NCBI GenBank assembly: GCA_015698045.1 | Contig: BLAL01000229.1 | Location: 1,648,001 to 1,712,000 of the forward strand | From: Rhizophagus clarus | Taxonomy: Eukaryota > Glomeromycota > Glomeromycetes > Glomerales > Glomeraceae | Length of the DNA: 64,000 nucleotides | Direction of reading: 5' to 3' | Notes under the pieces: generated by a model | Database searches by the model: none | What the model saw: the letters and a program-made list of their open reading frames with translations, nothing else | Told to the model about the DNA's origin: nothing | Position numbers and translations under genes: made by a program | Part shown: piece after piece, positions 21,213-31,965 of the stretch | How positions within the stretch are numbered: position 1 is the first letter of the stretch | Layout: every line of letters begins with the position of its first letter

Positions 21213-21952
21213 TATACTTAAACTGTGATGATCATTTATGTGATTAAGTTGTGAGCAATATATTCTTATATCAAAATAAATACTTGTCCTCAATTAAAAT
21301 TACTAGTTGATCTATTGCAGGCAGTCGGTAAAATTTATTACCGATCCTTGGAAGTAAATTAGTATGATTGTGTAATTTTTGATCATGAGACGCATTAGTT
21401 ACATGTTCGAAAACCTGAAACTTTAAAAGAATTTTTGTTTGTTTTGTGTTACGATCAAGTTTGAAGAGAGGCTCTAGAATTTTAGATCCATCAGTAGATC
21501 CATCAAAGTATTTTACTATTAGCCGTCATTTTTTTAAGGCCAGAATCATGATAATTTTAGTATACAAAAAAGGTTCCGACATTATCTAAAAAAGGAAAAT
21601 CTTACAAAATTTTTTTTTTTTTAGCTCAAACCCGAGTTAGATATGAATTGCTTAATTTATTTTAGCATGAGAATTTTTTTAATCTTAATCAAGAATTTAG
21701 AATGGATTTATTTTTAGGGACGTCTAATTAATTCGAGACATTCTCAAAGGGTTTTTGCAATTTCGTCATATTATTTGTTTTTTGTTTGTTTATTTATACA
21801 AATGTCGGCAAAATTATTTCGCAATCTCCGTATCATCAGACCGGAAATGTAAACTACTGCGTAAAATAATCTTAACAAATTTGGTGAGTGATTTAAAGAT
21901 CAAATTTTTTTTTTTTTTTGACTAAAAAATTCACCTTCCAATTTAAGAATCA
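21213..21952. other. GST spacer
   Basis: Contains GGCAGTCGGTAAAATTTATT and other phrases shared with earlier spacers. No gene is seen. Confidence 0.5.
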
Positions 21953-22025
21953 AATATACGATCGATTTTTTTTTTTTTAATAAAAATTTCTTTCGTAAAA
22001 AAAAAAAAAAAAAACCTCGTAAAAA

Positions 22026-22773
22026 ATGACTATTCAAGTTCACGGATTCTCTGCATCTACCTACAGTCTTGTAGTATTTCATGTTCTTAAAGAATTAGGA
22101 TTATCTTATGAACTCATTCAATTAAGTAAATTCGAAGAAATTAAATCTCCAGAATATATAGATACCATACATCCTTTGTAAATGAAAATTATTTTTTATA
22201 TCTTTTGAAATTATATGCATTATAAACATCACGAGTTACTGATTTGAACTTTCTTTCTTCTTTTTTAATAGCGGAAGAGTCCCTTCTCTCACCGATGACG
22301 GATTTCGAATTTATGAATCTCGTGCAATAGCTCGTTATTTAATAAATAAATATCAAGGAACTAAGACTTCTACCGTTCTTATTCCTTCTGATGTGCAGAA
22401 AGCCGCTTTAGTAGAACAATTTATTTCTGTAGAAATCTCTTATTATACTCCACCTATATCTAAATTGGTTGTGCAATTAGTAATGATGAAACGTTTTGGT
22501 AAAGAACCTGATCTTAAAATTGTTAACGAAGCTCGTGAAGAACTTGATAAAGTTTTAGATGTTTATGAAAAATTATTGGAGGGTAAAGATTATTTAACCG
22601 GGGAATTTTCTTTAGCTGATCTCCTTCATATTCCTTATACTTTTTATGCTATTAACTCTGCTGGTGAAGGTGATTTATGGAGCAAACGTCCTAATGTTTC
22701 TAGATGGTGGAAAAACATTAGCGAACGTGAATGTTGGAAAGATCTTGTCACTGAATATAAATTGGCAGCGTAA
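22026..22773 (+). CDS. Glutathione S-transferase (GST copy 11, complete, 217 aa)
   Basis: Exon 1 is 22026-22177 and exon 2 22272-22773. MTIQVHGFSASTYSLVVFHV keeps Ser11. The segment before the intron is unusual: SPEYIDTIHP instead of TPEYLATKHP. The loop is GRVPSLTDDGFRIYESRAI. The helical domain has ISYYTPPISKLV and AINSAGEGDLWSKRPN. C-terminus ERECWKDLVTEYKLAA. The core promoter is eroded: only AATATACGATCG remains at 21953-21964, without the TTTATAAA part, so expression may be reduced or rely on another start. Confidence 0.9.
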
Positions 22774-23216
22774 TATACGTATTTTTATTTGATTTATGAA
22801 AGTAGTTTATTCATTTACAATTTGTATTAAATATTGATTGTTAACAAGTAAATTTTAATCCCTATTACAAGTTCTAATGATTATAATGCACTATTATAGC
22901 ACTTGGTTGTTTGTTCATTGAAGACCCTTATAAGTTTGTGGAAGCGTTATGCGCGTATCTAGAGATTCACTCATTGTCTTTTGATAAAATTATGCGAATA
23001 TTATTTAAAACTATAGTATTACTCGCTAAGATTTTTTTTAAACTTTAATAAGAAATTTAAAGAGTACACACAAAACTACTTTAAGTTGAAAGGATAAGAA
23101 GCACATCACCAATTTTATTTCTCTTGAAACAAGATACATTCCTAAATATTTAGATAAACTCTTAATTAGCATTTCACAAATACAAATACAGTATTAAAAA
23201 TTTCATAAAGCTGATT
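22774..23216. other. Spacer
   Basis: Unlike the other GST spacers after the first 100 bases; not clearly repeated elsewhere in the window. No gene is recognised. Confidence 0.45.
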
Positions 23217-24060
23217 ACCTGCAACTTTTCATATGTTCTCTTAGATATATCTTCCTCAAACAAGACTAAAAAGACTTCCCTCACTATTTTTTTTGTTGAA
23301 AAAAACTTGGTTAGAAGAAAATTTTAATATAAAATAAGTAAAAACAATATACTTACATCTGTAATCAATTAAATTGAAATATCGATTTTTGCCACCTTGG
23401 ATTCCTAATCTTTAAAATTTTCAGGTTTAAACATATAATGACTATCACTAATAATAAGATACAACCTATTTCTCACAATCTGCGTTGTTTTTTTTGTGTG
23501 TATTCTTTTATTAAAAATTTCTGGTGCATCTAAAATAAAAAAGAAATTTTAAAATTTGAAATTGTATGTTCTTTTTAAGAAAATATAAGTACGGTATATA
23601 TTTATAGTGAGTGAAAGTACCGTAACGACTGGTACAGGGGTACTAGACCTCTTAGATATATTAAAAGAGATTTATGCACAACGAAAATATTTTCAGCGTT
23701 TATATAAATCCCTCCATACGTAATTTCTATAAAAAAGACTAATTTATATTATTTATGATATTTACTTACGTGTACAGTAAGTACACAGGATACCAATTCT
23801 AATAAAAGAATTTTTGCTTTTTCATAAGATAAACGCACCCCATTCTTACATACAAGATCATATAAAGTTCTTTCTTTCATCCTTATGTAAACATAAATAA
23901 TATAGTAAGTATATAAAATACAATATTACGAATAATTATAATATTTACCATTCCAAAAATAATATGTCTTTTCGAAAAACTATCATAATATCCGTACTTA
24001 TCTTGAATCGCGATTGCCTTTTTACATAAAAAGTCAATATTAGTATCTATTTAACATTAA
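23217..24060 (-). pseudogene. Possible multi-exon hypothetical gene or pseudogene
   Basis: Several minus-strand stretches look like exons between plausible splice sites. One reads MKERTLYDLVCKNGVRLSYE and goes on to LLLELVSC (23880 to about 23770), followed by GTAAGT. Others are YGGIYINAENIFVVHKSLL (near 23700), APEIFNKRIHTKKTTQIVRN and HYMFKPENFKD (after TTTTAG at about 23530), and FEEDISKRTYEKLQ before GTAATC (23217-23260). Their phases do not join cleanly and stops intervene, so the gene may be decayed or my exon borders wrong. I recognise no family. It is opposite in strand to the GST array that surrounds it. Confidence 0.35.
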
Positions 24061-24269
24061 TAACATACAAGCTTTTCCAATTTTTTCATATAAATATATT
24101 CGTTTTTTGTTCCATCCGGCCGGATGACATGAACTGAAAATCGAATTTGCGTGGCCTAAAGTGAATCATTACATTTAATAGTTATTTCTTCCTTTTATTT
24201 AAGTATTTTCATAAAATTAAATGATAATTTCTCAATTTTTTTTTTTTTTTGAAATTTTTGGTTGCAAAA

Positions 24270-24720
24270 TATATAAAAGAATTATACAGTGAAATTGTCC
24301 GTTCCAAAAGGAAAATTTTTCAAAAATCCGATATAACAAGAAATCCGGTACATCGAGATAAATTCATTATAGATTATAATAATCCATTCCGTTCCGCTGT
24401 CTTCCGCAACTCCGTTATATCGAGATTTTACTTATGATCCGATCTATCAAAGATCCGGTTTATCGAACTTCGTGTTTACATTTAGTAATTCACATCTGTA
24501 AATCATTTTCATCTGTCGGGAAAATGTCTCTCCTGGTACGCGTTCTCGGAATAATGCATGCCGAGCAATCATTGTTGGGAAAGGAAAAAGTTCGTCGGGA
24601 AGTTATCTGCCATTGGTTTTTTCTTTTGCTTTTTGATATAAAGGGCCTTTTTGCAGCAACATGAGAATGAATTCCAGAATCATATAGTGTCTGTTTAGCA
24701 GTTGTTAAACTACAGCTCAA
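24270..24720 (-). mobile_element. Tc1/mariner-like transposase relic
   Basis: The minus strand at 24720-24490 reads TLYDSGIHSHVAAKRPFISK. The pattern (short helix, G-x-H-S-x-V-A-A-x-K/R-P-hydrophobic) is the linker before the DDE catalytic domain of Tc1-like transposases. The reading frame is then lost and no catalytic Asp triad is visible. Adjacent DNA (24318-24450) is rich in ATATCGA and ATCCGGT pieces in opposite orientations, possibly eroded terminal repeats. This block interrupts sequence that is continuous in the homologous spacer at 31280-31530. Confidence 0.5.
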
Positions 24721-25485
24721 CCCAATTTGTTAATAACTTCATGTAAAGTTCGCGTCGATTCGTTTATGAACGCATTTTTTTCATTATCATTGAGAGTAGG
24801 TGCTAGGCGGGAGTCCTGAACGCGGTAAATTTTCAGTTTTTCCAGTTCTCTTGTAAGTATTGCGCATGACATTTCTCTATAATTTTTGCTTATCAGTTTC
24901 TGCGTTATTTAATACTTTAGATGAATTTCCATATCCGAATAAAGTTGCGTGCTTCTTATTCCGATAAAGGAAAAATATCATGTTGATAATATATTACTGG
25001 GTATCTTTTCTATGTTGGATGTCGTAATCTCTATTAAATCTCATATCTCGAATCATTACACGAAATAAATTTTTTGAAAATCATCATTTAATCATATTGT
25101 ATATCAAGATATATAACGTTAAAACGGTTACTTACTTTTATTATGAGAATTTTTAATCTACACCACCGAGTTTAAAATATTTAGAAACGTTTATTAATAA
25201 ATTAAAAAAGATTAAATGTTCAAAAATTCGTAATTTATGCTTGAAGGTGAACGTCGGTGTAGTGAAAGGTGCAGTGTCTCTATTGAACTTCAAAGGTCAT
25301 ATGGGTATCTCCTGATTTATGATTAGCATTTCCTAATTGGTAAATAAAAAAGGATATACTAATTAATTGATGTTGTGAATAATAATAATAGAATTATTAA
25401 TTGGTTATTTATATATATATATATGTATAGTAAAATAAATTTTTTTTTTTTAGACTGAAATCACACTATTTAAAAAGTTAAATTC
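24721..25485. other. GST spacer homologous to 31500-31870
   Basis: CTATTAAATCTCATATCTCG onward parallels the sequence upstream of copy 13, with many substitutions and small indels. No gene is seen. Confidence 0.6.
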
Positions 25486-25510
25486 TTTATAAATACGATC
25501 TCAAAAATTG
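25486..25510 (+). promoter_or_regulatory. TATA-like core promoter of GST copy 12
   Basis: TTTATAAATACGATCTCAAA, only 56 bp before the ATG. The ACCTTGTCG...TTTCAATC part present in copy 13 is deleted. Confidence 0.6.
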
Positions 25511-25541
25511 TTTTTTTTTAAAAAAAAAAAACTCGTAAAAA

Positions 25542-26259
25542 ATGACCATCATAGTTTTCGGAAATTCTACATCTCCTTACACTCGAATAGTATACTACGT
25601 TCTTAAAGAACTAGGATTATCTTATGAAATGATTCAACCAAGTAGTTACGAAGAAATTAAGACTCCAGAATATTTAGCCACCAAGCATCCTTTGTAAGTT
25701 TCATTGAAGTTATATATGTACGTCCCTGAAACTTTACAAGTTACTGATCTTTTCCTTCTTTTTTTTTAATAGTGGAAGACTTCCTTATCTCGATGATGAT
25801 GGATTTCATATTTATGAATCTCGTGCAATAGCTCGTTACTTGATAAACAAATATCAAGGAACAAAAACTTCCACCGTCCTTATTCCTTCTGATGTACAAA
25901 AAGCCGCTTTGATAGAACAATTTATTTCAATAGAAACTTCTTATTATAATCAACCTCTAAGTAAATTAATTACGCAATTAATAAGCATGAAACGTCAAGG
26001 CAAAGAACCTGATCTTAAAATTGTTGACGAAGCTCGTGAAGAACTTGATAAAGTTTTAGACGTTTACGAAAAATTATTAGAAGGCAAAGATTATTTAGCT
26101 GGAGAATTTTCCTTAGCTGATATTCTTCATATTCCTCTTACTTTTTATGCTTTTAGAGCTGGTGAAGGAGATTTGTGGAACAAACGTCCTAATGTTTCTA
26201 GATGGTGGAAGAACATTACCGAACGTGAAAGCTGGAAAGATATTGTCACAAAAAAATAG
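25542..26259 (+). CDS. Glutathione S-transferase (GST copy 12, 212 aa, altered C-terminus)
   Basis: Exon 1 is 25542-25693 and exon 2 25773-26259. MTIIVFGNSTSPYTRIVYYV has Ser11-Pro12 and, unlike most copies, an Arg at 15, giving the S-P-x-T-R arrangement closest to classical GSTs. Loop GRLPYL, site YESRAI. Coding sequence and intron are almost identical to copy 13 (an Asp/Asn difference in KIVDEAREE, one synonymous change, two T in the intron). The end is WKDIVTKK followed by a stop, so about six residues of the usual tail are lost and the downstream sequence differs from every other copy. It is probably still functional because the last helix is complete. Confidence 0.9.
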
Positions 26260-26885
26260 ATAGCTTATTCTTTAATGTGTATTAAACTTTGCTTATATTA
26301 ATGTATTTCTTTAAATAAATGATGATTTTTAGCTGATTGTGAATTACCCTATCGATGAAAAATGTATTTCTTTATTATTATATATTAATTATATATTTAT
26401 ATAATATTTGCGTGTAATTTAAATTAATTAAATTCTTCTATTAGGAAATACTGTATTTTCGAAAAATTCCAACTATATACATTTAGCCTTTTGATCGCCT
26501 TTTGATCAGTTGGTTTTCAATTGCTCGTCCGCATAAAACTAAGTTATTAGTCGGAAAAATTCTTTCCCTGAAAAAAAAAAAATTATTTATTAAAGACCTA
26601 TCAGCTATTGTTATTACCATAAGAGTTAGTAGTATCAGCTACCAGTAGGGAACTGAAAAGCATATTATTATAACATGTTCTTTACTATAGCGATCTATTG
26701 TTAAATTTTTAGAACTTCGGGACGTGATATTATCAACATATTATTTATATCTGAAGGTGATTACTTTTTAAAGCTGTCCTTGACTTTTCATGTTTATCTT
26801 TGGGATATAATTACTCTTTGATATTTCTCTTGATTTTTGAATTCTTTATCTTTGGGATATGATCATCCTTTGATGTTGCTCTTTC
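26260..26885. other. Spacer
   Basis: 3' region of copy 12. CTTTGGGATATAATTACTC and CTTTGGGATATGATCATCC (26792-26885) form a two-copy direct repeat of about 67 bp. No gene is seen. Confidence 0.5.
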
Positions 26886-27350
26886 TCACCGACAAACATC
26901 TTACCGACAGATGTTTCACCGACGATTATTTCACCGACAGGTACATTTTGCCGACATACGTTTCACCGACAGTATTAAAAATTAAAAAAATTGGATAGTT
27001 TAGCATGTGCACTTAAGCTGGTCATAGAAAAATATCGTATAGTTTTGCGTTAGTTTATAGTCTACATGACAGCATTACAAATTTATCTTTTTTCTAGACA
27101 GCTACTCTTATGTTCTTGCTTGTTTGTTGCAATATCAATAAAATATATCAATGAATATAAGAAATAAATTGAAAAATTAAATTTACAAATAAAATTTTTT
27201 GTGTCGGTTTATTGGGCAGTGACATATATTTTTTTACTATAGGCGCTTACCCCCCACCCCCTAAAATATTAGCTAATATATGTCATTGCCCTGTCGGTGA
27301 AATAATCATTGATGAAACGTTTTTCGGTGAAGTGACTCTGACGGTAAAAT
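26886..27350. mobile_element. Foldback-like element with 15-bp subterminal repeats
   Basis: The left side has ACCGAC starts at 26888, 26903, 26918, 26933, 26950 and 26965, that is, 15-bp repeats of the form ACCGACAGATGTTTC. The right side carries the same motif inverted: GTCGGTGAAATAATCATTG at 27293, then TTCGGTGAAG and GACGGTAAA. TTTCACCGACGATTATTTCA on the left pairs with the right side in inverse orientation. About 320 bp of AT-rich non-coding DNA lies between. Confidence 0.5.
27214..27291. repeat. Inverted repeat, 17-bp arms
   Basis: GGGCAGTGACATATATT (27214-27230) pairs with AATATATGTCATTGCCC (27275-27291), 16 of 17 bases. The 44-base loop contains a CCCCCCACCCCC tract. Confidence 0.8.
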
Positions 27351-27364
27351 GATTGAACCTTAAA

Positions 27365-27890
27365 AGTAACTAATTGTAGTTAGGTATCTTCCAAGATGAA
27401 ATCTCACCCTTAAAAATAATAACAAAGAAAAATTAGAAAGAAAATAAAAAAAAAAAAAGATCATCCCCGTTTTTTACTCAGTTTCTAAACCCATAAATTA
27501 TCCATTTTTTACTTACAATTTCAAAGTTTATAAATTATCTAAGCGAAATCTAACAAACTCTTTATAAGAAAAAAAAAAAAAAAAAGAAAAAAAAAGAAAG
27601 AAAGAAAGAAAGAAAGAATATTAATAATGCTCCAAAATTTTTTTTTTAAAAAAAAATGAACCTAAAAATGCTTTTTATTTATTACAATTTCAAAGTCCAT
27701 GGACTGTCCAAACTGAAATCCAACCTTTTTCTAAAAGAAAGAAAAGAACGTTAGTAACGTTTCAAATTAAAATAAGAATGAAAAAAAAAACAAAGAACTC
27801 TTAAAAAACAAAGAACTCTTTCTATCTACTACTTACAGTTTTAAAGATTTAAAAGCCCAAACCAAAAAATCATTATCCAAGAAAACCGTT
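27365..27890 (-). repeat. Four or five diverged tandem units of about 100-150 bp
   Basis: On the minus strand the phrases TTTGGACAGTCCATGGACTT, TTAGATAATTTATAAACTTT and GGATAATTTATGGG recur, most followed by GAAATTGTAAKW resembling a splice donor. A longer minus-strand ORF with a mid-part ENLVTVFLDNDFLVWAFKSL (28036-27833) ends at the first unit. Poly-A tracts separate the units. They could be tandem micro-exons of a decayed gene or simple satellite units. Confidence 0.35.
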
Positions 27891-28859
27891 ACTAAGTTTT
27901 CCATGCCGCAAATTAGAACACAAAAACCCACCAATAAAATTTTGTGGCGTAACTCCATAAAAACAAAAAAAAAAAAATTACCGTTGGTTACCGATTTCTG
28001 CAGCCAGTATCCAAGGAGGACCTGTACAAAGATCAAGGGAAAAAAAATATATATATATAAAATCCTAACGCGATCTATTGGTCAGAAAACAATAACAATA
28101 AAATATTTCTTTTATGATGCGTTTTACTAAAGAATTATGACATAATTTTTAAATGCTAGATCATTTGTCATTTAACGTTGAAATGACCCACGCTGCTGTC
28201 AGCATAGCTTGACAAAATTATATCTGGTTATATAGTAAATTTTACTATTGAAGATTTTTTCTCGTGATCGTCATATCGGGCTATTAAATGAAATTTTCTA
28301 ATTAATAATTAATTCCCCACCTTAATAACTCTGAATTCTTTTCATTATTTTCTTTCAGAATTTTGCAAAAGCATCCCAAACAATTGCATCTCTCATGTAA
28401 TAGAATGCTTTTTCCAATAAAAAAGGTATTTAAATTTCGACAATAATAAGTATTTACTTTTGGATATGTTTCCATAAGAAAAAAAATTTTTTTTTTTTAA
28501 TATTTTTGAAAAAGCGAGGTGTTACGTTATTCTTTAAGTCATTGTGTATTCTTTAATTTTTTAAAATCTTAATAAATGCAGAGTTATTAAACTTGGGATT
28601 TTTCCTAATAAAAGACAGAGAAATTCCCGAATTTGATATCATATTAATTTGATCATCATAAAAATCTTAATAAGATTTTATATGAGACTATACATAATTG
28701 ACACTATATACAGATCATGCTATATAGTTAACATATCAGGTGATCTTCATTTTTAATAGTGATATTGTTTGCGATTGGTTGTTATGCTAATTGTGATATC
28801 CTGAAAAGGAAAGAGAAATATATATATTTGGTTAGCTCTTATGCGCTAAGTATGGGGTT
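27891..28859. other. Spacer without recognised gene
   Basis: AT-rich. ORFs on both strands at 27900-28130 overlap and neither shows a domain. Confidence 0.4.
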
Positions 28860-28876
28860 CGTTTTTATATATATTG

Positions 28877-28972
28877 ATATTGATATTGATATTGAGTTGA
28901 GTTGAATTGAGTTGATATTGATATTGATATTGATATTGATATTGATATTGATATTGATATCATACGAACAAC
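28877..28972. repeat. GATATT microsatellite
   Basis: (GATATT)n with an interrupting GAGTTGAGTTGAATTGAGTT stretch. Confidence 0.9.
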
Positions 28973-29042
28973 GGTTGTTTATATAAAAAAAAAAAAATGG
29001 AAAATTTGATCATAACCTGCGGCATGATCCAAATTGGCTGAT

Positions 29043-29178
29043 CAAAATCAGAGAGCTAACCATATTCAATCATCAAGGAATTATGAACGGCTGGTGAGCT
29101 AACCATATTTAATCATCAAGGAATTATGAACCGCTGGTCAAAAATCTGAGAGCTAACCATATACTAACATCAAGGAAA
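29043..29178. repeat. About 60-bp direct repeat, 2.5 copies
   Basis: GAGCTAACCATATT then AATCATCAAGGAATTATGAA then CGCTGGT occurs twice and then begins a third, shorter copy. Confidence 0.8.
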
Positions 29179-29339
29179 TATTTATTATTCATGTACAGTA
29201 CATTATTCAGGAGGCTAATTTTTTTTATTAATTATATAATAGGAATTGAAGGAAATCAAATACTATATAAAAGTAGCCGAAATTAAACGTTCTTAAATGA
29301 ATCTGATCAAAATCCATCAAAGCAAGCTACATCAAAGGA

Positions 29340-30432
29340 AAATATCAAAAAAAAACATATATATATATCCAAATTTTACTAAAAGAAACATATATATCTG
29401 AATTATATTAATATATATATATATATCCAAATTTTATTAAAAAAAATATTGTACGAATTTACTTATTGAAAAAAAATTATATTAAAAAAAAACATTATAA
29501 GAATTTATTTATCAAAAAAAAAATATTAATTAAAAAAAAAACATCACACGAATTTATTTATTGAAAAAAAATTATATTAATAAAAAAACATTATACGAAT
29601 TTACTAAAAAAAACATTATACGAATTTACTTATTGAAAAAAAATAATATGCGAATTTATTTATTAAAAAAATATATTAAAAAGAAAATTATACGAATTTA
29701 TTAAAAATAATAATATATATATCCGAATTTTATTAAATTGATTTATTAAAAAAAACATTATACGAATTGATTTATTAGAAAAAAAACATTACCCAAATTT
29801 ACTTATTGAAAAAAAATTATATTAAAAAAAACATTATGCAAATTTATTAGGAAAAATCATTATACGATTTATTTATCAAAAAAATATTAATTAAAAAAAA
29901 ATATTACTCGAATTTATTTATCAAAAAAAATACTAATTAAAAAACATTACACGAATTTATTTATTGAAAAAAAAATTATACTAAAAAAATACATTATACA
30001 AATTTATTTATCAAAAAAAATATTAATTAAATAAAAACATTACCCGAATTTACTTATTGAAAAAAATAATATGCGAATTTATTTATCAAAAAAATATTAC
30101 ACGAATTTATTTATCAAAAAAATATTAATTAGAAAAAACATTACACGAATTTATTTATTGAAAAAAAAATTATACTAAAAAAAACATTATATGAATTTAT
30201 TTATCAAAAAAAATGTTAATTAAAAAAAACATTACCCAAATTTATTTATTAAAAAAATTATACATGAATTTATTTATTAAAAAAATATACTAATTTAATT
30301 TATTAAAATATATGTATATATAAATTTATTGAAAAAATTATACACGAATTATTAAAAAAAAATATACACATGAATTTATTAAAAAAAACATACACACGAA
30401 TTTATTAAAAAAAATATGCATACGAATTTATT
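29340..30432. repeat. 1.1-kb AT-rich minisatellite
   Basis: About thirty diverged copies of a 30-38 bp unit containing CGAATTTATTTAT, an A-run and ATTATA or ATTAATT. C/G bases occur almost only in the (A)CGAATTT part, once per unit. The ORF starting at 30441 just after it is Lys/Asn/Ile-rich and probably not a gene. Confidence 0.85.
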
Positions 30433-30711
30433 TAAGGTATGTGGACATAGATCGTCTAAATTTGAATTTGAATCAATCATATGAAATAAATTTTATTTTA
30501 TTTAGAAAGAAAAATATTTTTAAAAAAAAAATTGTTAAATGTTATTTCAAAAAAATTTATAATGATAATATTTCTTCTTCTAAGGCCAATTGCAAGATTA
30601 TTAAATCGAAATGTAAAAAAAAATAATAAATTAAATTATTCATTTATTTCAAACGAACATTAAATCCAATACTTTTGTTTCTGCAAATAAGTGTTAAAAT
30701 TTATGGTATAT

Positions 30712-30759
30712 GTCATACTCTTAGTAAGGGCCGGCCTCAGGCCGGCCCTAGGGTATGAC
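30712..30759. repeat. GC-rich near-perfect palindrome
   Basis: GGGCCGGCCT (30728-30737), one C, AGGCCGGCCC (30739-30748), enclosed by GTCATAC (30712) and GTATGAC (30753). It would fold into a strong hairpin and is the most GC-dense stretch of the region. Confidence 0.9.
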
Positions 30760-31872
30760 TCTAGTTTTGATTTAATTAGTTGACAGCACACCCCACCCAC
30801 GCACGCAACCAGGGACTTGGGATTTATATTTTATTAATAAAAATGAAAAGTTTATGTGTGCAAGATTTTCTGGATGGCCATAATATGCATATATTGATGC
30901 TTTTTATGACCTAACTTCTAATGACACAAAATGATTCTATGAAAGAATTGTTCTCTATTATTAAAATTAATAATATTTAACATGCGATCCCATTGAAATT
31001 CCATATTATTCAGACAGATTATTTGAAGAGGTACTTTATTTCAATTGTGTGAAGGACATAGTAGTCATGGTGAAATTTTCCATACTATGAAGACTACGAT
31101 ATACTATATGAAAAAAAAGAGAGGAAAAGAAAGAAATTTGTAAAAAAAAAAAAACATGACAAAGCTAATAGTTATTTGTAATACAAGAATCATTGAACAA
31201 TACAATAGTCCTTGCAAATGCGCCAATAAAATTACACATGATAAAATTTTCATGAAATTTGAAAGGTGATCCAACCGGGTGACGTGAATCATTACATTTA
31301 ATAGTTATTTCTTCCTTTTATTGAGGTATTTTTCATAAAATTGAAATGATGATTTTGAAATTTTTTTTTTCTTTGAAATTTTTGATTTTTTGAGATACGA
31401 TCATCAAACTTCTAATCTACGATTTCAACTACTGTGATTACATTTTAGTAAATTTATCAAAGTGTTAAGGGAGAACAGCGATCGTTAATAGATAAACCTG
31501 AACGATCCAAATTGAACAGGCCTATTAAATCTCATCTCGAATCGTCGTTAAACACGAAATAAATTTTTTGAAATCATCATTAATCATATTGTATTTAAGC
31601 TGCAAGTATAAAAAACGGTTTATTATGAGAATTTTTAATCTACATCATCGAGTTTAAAAATATTTTGAGACGCTTATTAATATATTCAAAAATTTGTAAT
31701 CTATTCGTAGATCGGCAACGTGTGATGTCTCCCTGCAATTTATGTTGACCTTCATTCATATGGTATACCTCCTGATTTATGATTAGCATTTCCTGATTGG
31801 TAAATAAAAAAGGATATACTAATTAATTGATAAAATAATTTTTTTTATCATACTATTTAAAAAATTAAATTC
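30760..31872. other. Spacer upstream of GST copy 13
   Basis: 31280-31870 is homologous to two blocks upstream of copy 12 (24160-24265 and 25030-25485) without the Tc1-like relic. A short minus-strand stretch around 31185-31250 reads CNFIGAFARTIVLFNDSCIT and may be a protein relic. No intact gene is seen. Confidence 0.45.
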
Positions 31873-31898
31873 TTTATAAATACGATCTCTAAAATACC
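31873..31898 (+). promoter_or_regulatory. TATA-like core promoter of GST copy 13
   Basis: TTTATAAATACGATCTCTAA then AATACCTTGTCGG, about 93 bp before the ATG. Confidence 0.6.
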
Positions 31899-31965
31899 TT
31901 GTCGGTGTCGGGTTTCAATCAACATTATTGTTTTTTTAAAAAAAAAAAAAAAAAACTCGTAAAAA

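Noticed and set aside
29340..30432. CRISPR array
   Set aside because: Units are diverged, there are no unique spacers, and the genome is eukaryotic; it is a minisatellite.
30441..30626. 61-codon ORF after the minisatellite
   Set aside because: Lys/Asn/Ile-rich composition only; no homology-like pattern.
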